DNA of 64,000 nt from Thecaphora thlaspeos (taxonomy: Eukaryota; Basidiomycota; Ustilaginomycetes; Urocystidales; Glomosporiaceae), in assembly GCA_900291925.1 (NCBI GenBank), contig UWYS01000001.1:930001-994000 (forward strand). Reading direction: 5' to 3'. The translations under genes were made by a program, and so were the position numbers. The notes beneath the pieces are model-generated. The model searched no databases and was not told the DNA's origin. It saw only the letters and a list, made by a program, of their open reading frames with translations. Below are positions 44,897 through 54,380 of the stretch, in pieces. How positions within the stretch are numbered: position 1 is the stretch's first letter; every line of letters starts with the position of its first letter.

Positions 44897-45904
44897 ATGG
44901 CACCACCACCGACACCACCACCACGCCACCGCAGCGGTACAACCGCCCCATTCACTCGCCTACGACGCCCTCGTCGCTTCATCCAACGCCACCCAGCATC
45001 CACCTCGTGTCTCGTCCTCGCTCTCCTCCTCCTCACGCTCCAAACCTTCCTATCCGGTCTCACCCTCCACCCGTCCACTCACAGCGTCGCAGAATTACCC
45101 CGTTCAGCATTGATACTAACCTCTCACCCTGACGATGAGGTGATGTTCTTTGCACCTTCCGTCCTGGCGCTTGTAGCCGCTGGAGTGCAGGTGTATGCGC
45201 TCTGCATGTCCACGGGTGACGCAGATGGACTGGGCGACGTGAGGCAGGAAGAACTAGTAGCGGCGTATGCGACGCTGGGTGTGGACGAAACGAGGGTGGC
45301 GTACGTGGATGATGCCAGGTTGAGGGATGGCATGGACCAGAGCTGGGATCCTGAGGTGGTGGTGGACCATGTGAAAACATACCTTGCAAGTCTGCAGGTC
45401 GACGTCGATGCTGTGAGTCGACCGACGCTTCGACGCTCGATCATATCGTAACGATACTAACCATGCTAATGGGCCTCTTTTCGTCCGCATCGCGCTCTCG
45501 GCCAGCTGATGACGTTCGACTCGACCGGCGTCTCCTCCCACCCCAACCACATGGCATGCCACCAAGCCTCTCTCCTTCTACGCGACCGCTCGTCCTTCCG
45601 CGTCATCTACTCCCTCCGATCCTCCCCTCTCGCGACAAAGTACCTCTCCCTCCCCTCTGCCATCATCGACACGTCGCTGTCGCTGCTACTACGACGTCAC
45701 GTCTCTCCCTCCCACCACAGCTACAGCAACAACAACGACGACGACGAATCGTGGCCCATCTCGATACACGCCCTCTCCTCTCCGCTCGCCTATGCGCGCA
45801 GCTTCGTGGCTATGTACAGACACGCATCGCAGCTGGTGTGGTTCAGATACTGTTATATTGTCCTTTCCAAGCTCATGTACGCCAACTCGCTCCTGCGCAT
45901 ATGA
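44897..45904 (+). CDS. GPI12: N-acetylglucosaminyl-phosphatidylinositol de-N-acetylase (PIG-L)
   Basis: Second step of GPI-anchor synthesis, on the cytosolic face of the ER. Exons 44897-45412 and 45506-45904 (donor GTGAGT, acceptor CCAG, phase 0) give 304 residues. One N-terminal membrane segment (CLVLALLLLTLQTFLSGLTL), then the metal/active-site motif ILTSHPDDEVMFFAPSVLAL, LCMSTGDADGLGDVRQEEL, VVVDHVKTYL and the second His motif FDSTGVSSHPNHMACHQ. Its product is needed by the several GPI-anchored proteins in this window, though they are not clustered by function. A poly-Asn/Asp insert (SNNNDDDES) lies in the C-terminal third. Confidence 0.92.
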
Positions 45905-46388
45905 TACGTGCAATCGCGACCGTCTTCGATGTCGTTTCCCCGCCGCAGAACGCCCACCCCCTCTCGGCCATCCATTGAGGTGGAGGGAGGGACTGTGCTA
46001 CCTCTACGCCGCAGGCCTGGTGTGACTGAATGGACGTAATGGGGGGTCGTTTGACGCAGAGTCGGTGCCTCGGTCTGCCTCAGTCATCTGTATCAGCGAG
46101 GTGCGCTCGTGGTCATATTCGTTGCTTTCGGCCGAGTCGAGGCGTCGCGGCACCCCGAGGAGAGGGGAGGCCGGACTGGACATGTCCTTGCTCGTTATGA
46201 GCGAGATGTTGTTGGGAAGGCCGATCGGTGGGCACCGAGCTCTCCCCGAGCGAAGGTAGGTCGGCGTGCTGGCATTGACGGGGTTGCCGGTCCAGAAGGG
46301 TGGGCGGAGCGTCGGCTGAGGTTGCCAACTCAGGCCAAGATGGGGGAGGACAAGGGCGGAGCAAGGAGGCAGACAAGGCTGGCTGGCT

Positions 46389-46448
46389 AGAAGCTAGCTG
46401 GCGGGAAGCTAGCTGGCGGGAAGCTAGCTGGCGGGAAGCTAGCTGGCG
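46389..46448. repeat. 15-bp tandem repeat (GCTAGCTGGCGGGAA)n
   Basis: Nearly four perfect copies of a 15-bp unit containing an NheI-type palindrome (GCTAGC), followed directly by a (GT)6 tract at 46449-46460. Both slip-prone motifs abut. Confidence 0.92.
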
Positions 46449-46584
46449 GTGTGTGTGTGTGTAGGGCGACATGACGGCGCGGTTGAGAAGGTCAATGGGA
46501 TAAGGACGGCTGCCGACTCGGATGTGGTGGGTGGTGGGGGGGGCCGGGACAAGCGGCGAAGAGAGGAATCAAGAGAGAAGAGAG

Positions 46585-46710
46585 AACGAGGAAACGCGAA
46601 ACGGCAGAACAGGAGACAATCGAGAGCGCGCCGACCGCCGTCGCGCCAGACCGCCGCGCCACCCCACCTTCCTGGCTGCCGGACTTCCACCGCCCAGCCC
46701 GCATTGCGCC
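46585..46710. repeat. left copy of a diverged direct repeat flanking the retroelement
   Basis: Begins AACGAGGAAACGCGAAA and ends CCGCCCAGCCCGCATTGCGCC; the same two blocks in the same order occur at 48822-48950 with C-to-T changes at CpG sites. Length between blocks is 126 versus 129 bp. Interpreted as terminal or split direct repeats of the element between them. Confidence 0.55.
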
Positions 46711-47035
46711 ACCCAGCCTTGCTCTGCTCCGCCAGGCCACCTCTTGGCTCTCTGCCAGTGGCCCGTGGCTGAATCGACTTTCGACAGCATTGTGACGACG
46801 ACCATCGAACTTCTTTCTCCGCGCAAGCAAGTAGAACTACGTTGCCATTGCTTGAAATCTGTCGCCTCATTGGACCTTGTGCTGGCGAAGAGTGGCTCGT
46901 CTCGCTCTCGTCTTTGCCCTATCGTCGCGGGCACGGGGCTCTAGTACCAGCTCAGCATGAATGCTGCGCAACCTCTCCTCGTCCAAATTACTCAACAAAC
47001 AACCCCGCTAGTTTCCGCGTTTCTCGTCGCCGCTC

Positions 47036-47180
47036 TCCCTCATTCCGTTGCATCCCTTTCTGTCCAGATGACCAGGTCTCGTAGTTCCCAGCATACTGTT
47101 ACCTAGTACGTCAAGACTTTATCGGATGATTGGCTTTGTTGGAAGCATACACAATTCCGTCGTTCTTTTCTACGGCGCCG
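47036..47180. repeat. segment duplicated at 50536-50680
   Basis: Shares TGTCCAGATGACCAGG, CCTAG, GACTT-AT-GG-TGAT, TTTGTT-GAAGC and ACAATTCC-TCGTT in order with the 3' flank of the NLP gene. Many substitutions, few indels. Confidence 0.7.
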
Positions 47181-47197
47181 TCGAGGTAGACTGTCCG

Positions 47198-48447
47198 TCA
47201 CACCCCGGAGAGAGAGAAATCAGGACGTGCGTGGCCGACGCGCTTGACTTCGCGCAGGAGCCGCCGGACTTGCTCGTCCTCGATAGCGACGCGGAAGAGA
47301 CCGGCATCGACGTGCCAGGAGTGCAGTTGCGTGCGCGTGGCCCGAAGCGACTTGCAGCTACCGGCGGTGCGGTGGAATTGCTCGGCGAGGGAGGCGAGGA
47401 GGCCGTCGACGACGACGTATGTGCTGCGAAGGCCGCGGGCGGAGGCGAACGCGGTGTAGCGGCCGAGAAGCGCCCCAGCCGTGTCAGGATACCCTGAGGT
47501 CTCGATTCAGGCTGGCGGCGGGGCGTCCTGCCATCCGGTCGAGCGGGCGGGCCGGAAGGAGGCTGCGACTTCCGGGGGACAAGCGGCAGAGCTGCGCGAA
47601 GCAAGGGTGGGCCAGATCGAGACGGAAGCTAGAGAGAGCGTCGGAAGTGCTGTCAGCAGACGTCACTCGGACACAGGAGAAGGAGGAGGAGCGGAGAAGG
47701 GCCGGCTCGAAGATGCGAAGGAAGAAGGGCGCGGCGTCGCCACAAGTCGACCCGGCGCGCAGGCTGTAGCGGACGATCTCTTCGCCGCATTGAAGGACGA
47801 GGTGAGCGCCCGCAATCTGCACGAGAGAGAAGGCCAGGACTCGCTCAATCGCCGTGAGGTTGGCCATGGCCTCCTTGAAGGCGATTGTCTTGTGACGATG
47901 TCGGGCGCGGACGCGCTGCACAAAAGCATCAACGGCAGTGTCGAGTGGCGTCGGGGTGCCGTTCGGCAGGCTACGAACGGCGCAGCTGCCGTAGACGCGG
48001 GTGCCGGCGGTGTCTGTGAGGATGTGGAACGTCTGAAGGGCTGTTGGAGAGGCGTCGACGGCCGGAGACTGGCGCAGCGGCGGCAGCCAAATGTAGGCGA
48101 CGCAACCAGGGCCTAGTGTAGCCGCAGATTGCGATACGACGACGAGGTGTTCACAAAGGCGCTGGACGTCGATCTGGCGGCGAGGAGCTTGTAATAAAAT
48201 GCCGTGCTGCTTCTTGCGAAGTGCGGCCGAGATTGAGGCGGTCTGGGCGACGGTGTCCAGCTCGATCCCCAGGACCATGACGCGCCGACCGATCGGTTTT
48301 GGGAGGGGCGAGGGACAGGCCGAGCGCGCTGCAGAGCATAGGGGCAAGGGCGAGCAAAGAATGGTACAGGGCCGAGAAGGCCGTGTGGGTCGTCAGTCCG
48401 TTGTGCCATGTAGTCTTGCTGGCAGCTAGCAAGCTGACTGCCAGCAT
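47198..48447 (-). mobile_element. degenerate tyrosine-recombinase (DIRS/Ngaro-type) retroelement fragment
   Basis: Read on the minus strand in three broken frames. 48447-48290: FSALYHSLLALAPMLCSALG followed by LSLAPPK, the end of a reverse-transcriptase palm/thumb. A frameshift at the A-run near 48295 leads into VMVLGIELDTVAQTASI, the reverse-transcriptase LGIELDT motif typical of DIRS-like elements. 47900-47770: KTIAFKEAMANLTAIERVLA ... AGAHLVLQCGEEIVRYSL, like the RNase H strand and helix after it. 47500-47198, another frame: YTAFASARGLRSTYVVVDGL ... TRTQLHSWHVDAGLF ... LLREVKR, like the N-terminal SAM-like domain of element tyrosine recombinases, ended by TGA. The order RT-RH-YR is that of DIRS/Ngaro. 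The catalytic recombinase core and gag are missing. Assignment is from pattern recognition. Confidence 0.55.
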
Positions 48448-48821
48448 GGCAGTCCGTCCGCCAGCTGTCTTTCTCTCTCTCTTCCTCCATCTCTCTTGTC
48501 TTGCTCGCCGCCGCCGCCAGCTCCGCGGAAGCTCTCTCCCCGTCCCTCTTCGCTCTCGCTCTGCCCACCCTCTTCTCCCGCTATGCTCCTTTCCACTGTA
48601 TTGCTTCGCCTCTAGTTTACATGCCCACGCTTACTCCTGCACTCGCTGGCGTGCTTCCTCCTCGCTCTTCATGCGGCGCTCGTCCAGCCCATTCTCGGGC
48701 CCAGGTTGGGAGCACGCGAGCGAACCCTGCCCGGAGATCGGCAGCAAGATCTTTCCCTTCTCGACCTGAATTCTCCCCTTCTCCGTGTGTGCAATGGAAG
48801 GGCGCAGCCAAGAGAACAGAG

Positions 48822-48950
48822 AATGAGGAAACGTGAAAAGCAAATAGAAAAGAATGAAAACAGAATAACAATAACTTAGACGAAGGCGCGCCGCAGCCCC
48901 ACCGCCGACCGCCGATCGCCGATCGCCAACCGCCCAGCCTGCATTGTGCC
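48822..48950. repeat. right copy of the diverged direct repeat
   Basis: Begins AATGAGGAAACGTGAAA and ends CCGCCCAGCCTGCATTGTGCC, matching 46585-46710. All four differences inside these two blocks are C-to-T in a CpG context relative to the left copy. Confidence 0.55.
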
Positions 48951-49283
48951 TGTCGCGCTTTAATCGCCCACTGGTGGGTGTGCCGAGCGTGCCTTGCTTG
49001 TCCCATCCGTCACCATCCATCGTTATTCCTCCTTCGTCATTCATTCTCCCCTGTAGCCCTGCAATTGTACCAAAGGGCGTCCCGTAGCACGCCGATGGAG
49101 CAACGCCCGAAAGTCCTGATCCGCTCCCTGCGCAGCCCCCATTGTCCCTCTCTCCTTTCCTTTGACGAGGCACAAGTGCTCAGCCTTCCACAGCTCTGCC
49201 AGGCTAACCCTTTGCGCTCTGCCAGCGACACCCTCTGCACTCGCTGGCAGAGATGCAGACGCACCAAGCTTGTCAAATCGTGT

Positions 49284-49290
49284 ATATAAC
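49284..49290 (+). promoter_or_regulatory. TATA box of the NLP-family gene
   Basis: TATATAA, 159 bp upstream of the ATG at 49449, followed by a C-rich leader. Confidence 0.6.
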
Positions 49291-49448
49291 CTCTTCCGCC
49301 CCCGTCTCCGTCCTCTTCTCCCAACTCACCCCAGTAGTCTCTCCATCCTCCTCAGCCTGCCTCCTCTATCCAGCTCGCTGCGACAACGACTATCCTTAAT
49401 ATCGCCTCAACACCCCTCCTGCGCACGCACACTCCTCCAACGCACACG

Positions 49449-50285
49449 ATGAGACCGTTCAATCTCCTCGCACTCCTCGTCCTAGGCCTCGTCAGTCTCG
49501 ACAGTGCCTTTGGATTCGACGCCATGAAACCCTTCAAGCACGACAAGATCGAGTCTGTCAAGGAAAAGACAACCCATCTTACGCCCGCACAGAAGATCGC
49601 CATCAGTCACAAGCCGATGATCAACATCGAAGATGGCTGTGATGTCTACCCGGCCGTAACAAAGGATGGCCACCCGAGTGGAGGCCTCAAGCCCTCGGGC
49701 TCCCCCAGCGGAAAGTGCAGCCGACGCGGCTTGGACAGCCAGATCTACGGCCGCAACGTGTGGCTCGACCATCACCAGACGAAGCTGGCACTCATGACAG
49801 CCTTCTACTTCCCCAAGGGAGCCATGAGTACGACCGACTCTCATATCGCGAGAAAGTTAGCCTATGGCAGGGCTGGGGTCCAACACTTCTGGCAGCACGT
49901 TGTCCAGATCTTCGATGTCAAACCCGCAGCCAAGGGCGACAAGGACCTCACCGTGAAGCTGGTCGGATACGCTCTCGGCTGGAACAACAAGCTCGTTGTC
50001 AAGAAGGACCTTCCTGCCCTGTCTGAGATGGAGGGCAGTCATGTCAAGCTCAAGGTTGCCTTTGCTGATGGCGACATAAAGAGAGGAAATGACTATTTTG
50101 CCCACCTGGCTTTGACCGATCACGAGGGAAGTCTTTTCCCGTACCTGTTCTACGGGGATCTCACCGACGCCGCTAGAGCCACGCTCAGCGGCGACCAGCT
50201 TGGACACCCCAAATCGCCTCTGGCAGATGAAAGTTTCAACGCCATCATCAAGAGCATCAACGACACTATGTACAGAACCTGGTAG
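49449..50285 (+). CDS. secreted NPP1/NLP-family protein with divergent core motif
   Basis: Single exon, 278 residues. Signal peptide MRPFNLLALLVLGLVSLDSA; then family features in order: CDVYPAVTKDG near residue 64, SGGLKPSG and GKCSRR with the paired cysteines of type 1 members, QIYGRN, and LMTAFYFPKG, the strand before the metal-binding loop. The conserved heptapeptide region of necrosis-inducing members is not preserved: this protein reads GVQHFWQHVVQIFD, keeping one His and the Trp and losing the acidic residue that helps hold the metal ion. By family knowledge such changes usually go with loss of cytolytic activity, so a non-toxic role is more likely. No breaks in the frame. Its 3' flank is duplicated at 47036-47180. 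Confidence 0.75.
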   Translation: MRPFNLLALLVLGLVSLDSAFGFDAMKPFKHDKIESVKEKTTHLTPAQKIAISHKPMINIEDGCDVYPAVTKDGHPSGGLKPSGSPSGKCSRRGLDSQIYGRNVWLDHHQTKLALMTAFYFPKGAMSTTDSHIARKLAYGRAGVQHFWQHVVQIFDVKPAAKGDKDLTVKLVGYALGWNNKLVVKKDLPALSEMEGSHVKLKVAFADGDIKRGNDYFAHLALTDHEGSLFPYLFYGDLTDAARATLSGDQLGHPKSPLADESFNAIIKSINDTMYRTW

Positions 50286-51011
50286 AGCGAGGTCGTTGCA
50301 GGTTAAGCCTTCGTCGCCTCGTTGCACCTTGTCTCGTTGACGGTTGGATCGTCTCGCCTTCGTCTTTGGCTCGTTTCGCTTAAGTCTTTGACCTAGTCGT
50401 CGCAGCGCTGGGCGCAGCTCAGGATGGTCGCAATGTAATCCTCTCCCGCCCTCGCTCGACCCACCTCTTGCACCCTTCGTCTACTTACTCGCTCAACAGC
50501 TAGTCATACCCTTTGTTGTCACCGCTCTCGCTCGCTCCATTCCGTTCTTTGCTGTCCAGATGACCAGGCCCTGTTGTCCCCATCAGATTGCTTCCTAGCT
50601 TGTAGAGACTTAATTGGGTGATCAAATTTGTTCGAAGCTTGAACAATTCCATCGTTTCGTTTCTGTAGCCGACGGGCGCTTCCTCACTTTCGGCCTACCA
50701 GAGGGTGACTGAACGCAGACTGAGGCGAACATCACCACAGATTGTTCCTTTTGACCTTCAAGAGGGCCGCGCGGTGAGGTGCGTCGCCGGGCATCGCATC
50801 ACGCTTGGCGCGCTTGGAAAAGCAAGCTGAAGCAGTAGTCAGGTCTGAGTGACGGCCCTTGACGGTTATGAAATGTCTTCTCGTCCATCATGCTGAGACT
50901 ATCCGGCCCATACTCTGTGGGTATACGAAGCAGAAGGGCCATTTTGTGGAAATAAACTCCAAAAGACCACATCCGGGCCCGTCCGCGCGGCCATGCAACG
51001 GAAATCATCTC
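50286..51011. other. intergenic, NLP 3' flank
   Basis: Holds the right copy of the duplicated segment (50536-50680) and then the 3' flank of the beta-galactosidase pseudogene. No gene supported. Confidence 0.55.
50536..50680. repeat. segment duplicated at 47036-47180
   Basis: Same direction as the left copy, 3.5 kb apart; about 250 bp past the NLP stop codon. Suggests that an NLP-gene 3' region was duplicated, or that both derive from a repeated element. Confidence 0.7.
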
Positions 51012-54000
51012 TCACTTCGTCCCTCCCCTCACCTGCTGGTAGGTCGGGTTGTTGATGACGTACGAGACATCTCCCCTCAACCTCCCCTCTACTTCCAGCT
51101 TCAAATTGACCTTCGCTCCCTTCTGCAAACTCCACACCGCGAGCGCCACTTGGTTCTTCCCCCCTCGGATCGATGATACCGGGCGGGATAGGGAAGCGGG
51201 TCTGCAGTCCGAACCTTGCCAATCGACGACCAAATTGCCATCCGTTGACGAACAGCAACGCTCGGTAGTCTGCATCGACCATCTTGGGCTGTTCGCCGTC
51301 AAATACGATGCTCATCGGCAAGTCGTGTCCGGTCGGAACGTCGAGCTTGATGCTGGTACGGTAGAACTGTACTCCAGGACCTGTGAAACCCTTGCTCGGA
51401 TCTGCGGTCTTCCACTTTAAATCGTCGAAACCCGGAAGGTGCCACCCAGCTCGTTCGGCAGCTAGACCACCCTCGTAGAGGATAGCCCTCATTTCGTCAG
51501 GGCATCGCCCACCGCCGAGGTTGCCAGCCACTTTCCACGATACCGTCTCGCTAACAGGTCCTCCGACAAGCTGAAAGCCAAGGATACCACGGGGCTGTTT
51601 GATCTGCTCGCGAGGAAGAGATTTGGGGATGCTGGTGATGCGTCCGTGCTCCTCGAGGCCGAGGTCATCTTGGAGGATCGTCACGGTGTTCGACTCTCCC
51701 ACCTAGACCGCACCATCGGGGATCGTGAGCGTTGCATTGACAATCCCCGTTCCATCGTCATTGTCCTCGTGGTAGCCGAGGTACTGACCGTTGAGGTAGA
51801 CGGACGCGGCGAAAAAGTCTCCGCCCACCATGTTGAGCTTCACGGCGGTGGGGACGGCGCTGGCGGCGACGTTGAACGAGCCGCGCCACGCGATGTTGCC
51901 GCTCGAGTAGAAGCCGTACGATCCTGCAAAGAGGGCCTTGCCGCCCGTGGTGGCGTTGACGAAACACGAGTTCGGCGTAGAGGTCAGGTTGTCGTGGACC
52001 CATTCTGCGTCGGGGGGCGTGTGGTCGGCCTTGACCTCGGGAAGCGAATCTTGGCCCTTCCAGCCGGTCAGGGCGGGAGGCTGCCACGCCTTGGCCGCAG
52101 CGCTGGGCCCGGCGATCGTGACGCTGACGATATCGAGGTTGCTCTTGGCGAGGCCGGAGAGCGGCTCGCCGTTGAAGGTGATCTGCGTGACGGCGGGCGG
52201 GGCGTATGCTTCGATGGTCGTGGTATCGTTGAGCTGGCCGTAAAGCTGCAGCGTGTTGCCCTTGACCGTACCGTTGGCGATGTGGTAGGCGTTTCCGCCG
52301 ACGAAGATCCTGTCTCCTGTGCCGAGGATCGAGTCGAGCGTGCCGTAGGTAGTGGTCGCGATCGAGTGAGATCGTTGGGCGTACTTGCTCGATGCGAGCA
52401 CCAGCAGGACCGAGGGAGTTCCCGTTGCCGCCCCGCCGATCGAGACGAGGATGGGCGCGTCGGCGGCAGTCCAATTGACGACAACCTCGCCCGTGGCCAG
52501 CGTCTGTGCCTTGACCTTGTCGCCGCTCGCCTGTACTACAATCTTCTGGCCTTGCGCCGGGGCGAGCTGGAGCTCGGCCGCCTTGCTCGTATCGGCGTGG
52601 GCGACGACGATATCTCGTTTGCCGACCTTGCCGACGAAGCTGAGATCGGCCGTGCTGTAGGAGACTGTGGCGCCCGAAGCCTCGAGCATCTTGTCGATCG
52701 AGATGATGGTCGAGTCACGTCCGTTGAGCTGGATGGTACCCGTCCTGGGGATCGTCAAGTCGGTCCCGCCGACCTGAACGGCGAGGCGGTAGGTGACGGT
52801 CGAGGTCGACTTGACATTGTCGTTGCGGACGACGTACCAGCTCCCTGCGCCTTTCACGGGCGACGTGATGCGCGTTGTCTGGATCGGCGCAGACTGATCG
52901 ACGGCACCCAGGTTGATTCCGTTCGAGATGGGCGACGAAGAGGCAAACTCGGGGAACGACTGGTGGAACTGCCCCAACACGTTGTACTCCCCGACTTTGT
53001 CGCGCTTCATCCGCTTCTCGTCGATCGGTGCGGCGTAGTTGTAACTGGTGTAGACGGTACCGCCGAAGGCAAAGTTGCCCCAGCTTGTGCCTCCGAAGCC
53101 CGTGTAATGGCTCAGCATCTTAACACCCTGTGCAAAGAGGTTCTTGTCAAAGACTCGAACAAACTGCGGGCTGATCATCTTAGAACACTGGTCGTAGTCC
53201 AGCCCGCCTCAGGGGTCAAAGGAGCCGGCCTGGAACTCGGGCACGAAGCGGGGATTGGAAGGGCGAGCATCCGGTAGGCCGGTGTAGTTGCGCCCTAGGC
53301 CGAACCACTTGTCCGGATTGCTGCAGTCGAAGCCTTGCCTAAAGAGGGTCGGCAGGTGAAGAGTGACGGCGCGTGTAGGGTGGAGCAAGCGGAGCGGTCA
53401 GTACGTGATTGCCAGCTTCAATCGCTGCTGCCGGATGAGGGCGCTAGGACTCACGGATAACTATCGGCGCCCCAGATGTCGAGCTTCTTGCTGTTCGCGT
53501 AGTCGGTATGTCCTCCGAGCGCATTGAACGTCGTAGGGACGGTGATGCCATTCTGGCGGCACACGTCGATGATGTCGTTGAAGTATGCCTCCATGGAGGC
53601 ATTCTGCTGGAACTCATTCTCTACCTGGACGGCGACGAGCGTTCCGCCGCTAGTATCGAGACCTCCATCAGCTGCGAGCTTGGCCTGGAAGGGCGCGGCG
53701 ATCTCGGAAATGGCCTTGATGTACGGCTCCCATGCGGCGCGAAAGGCGGGCGTACCGACGCGGGTCTGCGTGTCGAGGTTCGAGACCCAGCCGGGGAAGC
53801 CGCCGCCGTTGCTCTCGACGTTGATGTAGGGGCCGGGACGGAGGATGACAAAGAGGCCGACGTCCTTGCAGATCTCGAGAAAGCGGGCGAGGTCGTTGCC
53901 TGGCGCCTTGAACGTTGGCGAGGAGGCATCGGGCAGCGACATAGAGGCTCCCCAGTTGCCGGTTGAAGTCGAAGCGTAGCGGCGGCGGCTCGCAGGATGT

Positions 54001-54380
54001 CAGCTATCAGTTCGGCTTCCTCGATCGGTCACGCCGCATGTCGTCCTGAAAGCTGTAGTCCGACTGCGCCGCACTCACTGGGTGTAGATCGACACGGTGT
54101 TGAAGCCAGCGGCCTTGAGCTTCTGCAGCGGGTCGCGCCACAGCTCGCGGACGGGCGTGCGGAACGGGTGAAACTCAGCGCTGTAGAGGAAGAAAGGCTT
54201 TTCGCCGACCTTGAACGTATTGCCGTCCCATGCCAGGGGAGCTACTTCGCCGCGCTCGTTGAAGGTCAGCTGGCGAGGTCCGAGGTCGTGGACGGTGGCG
54301 GTCGTCGCCGGCGCGGACGAGGCCCGGCCGAAGAGCTGCAGCGCTAGGCTGAGCAAGGGAAGGAAGTCGCGTACCAACAT
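51012..54380 (-). pseudogene. secreted beta-galactosidase (GH35) pseudogene
   Basis: Would release terminal beta-galactose outside the cell. Three exons: 54380-54079 (signal peptide MLVRDFLPLLSLALQLFGRA, EFHPFRTPVRELWRDPLQKL, GFNTVSIYT), 53955-53455 (VILRPGPYINVESNGGGFPG, acid/base Glu in VQVENEF) and 53338-51012 (nucleophile Glu in FVPEFQAGSFD, then the jelly-roll domains). Defects: the acceptor before 53955 reads CAA instead of CAG; FDPW is FDP* (TGA, 53211-53209); TAG at 51705-51703 in IPDGAV*VGESN; and one extra G in the G-run near 51170 shifts the frame between IIDPRG and KNQVALAVWSLQ. Remaining homology is near complete over about 1,000 codons, so decay is young. The final TGA (51014-51012) is still in frame after the shift. 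Confidence 0.88.

Larger units (their letters stand above)
45905..47150. other. intergenic region with tandem repeat and left flank of the retroelement
   Basis: Contains the 15-bp tandem repeat, the left copy of a diverged direct repeat (46585-46710) and, from 47036, sequence shared with the 3' flank of the NLP gene. No coding region supported. Confidence 0.55.
48451..49448. other. intergenic, right flank of retroelement and NLP promoter
   Basis: Contains the right direct repeat (48822-48950) and the NLP promoter with a TATATAA element at 49284-49290. ORFs here are Ser/Arg low complexity and not supported. Confidence 0.5.

Noticed and set aside
16723..53211. Genome-wide reassignment of TGA or TAG to sense
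   Set aside because: Intact genes here end at TGA, TAG and TAA at the expected family C-termini, so these codons act as stops.
51646..53277. 543-codon plus-strand open frame
   Set aside because: Antisense of the beta-galactosidase pseudogene exon 3; Arg/Val/Asp-rich composition with no family feature.
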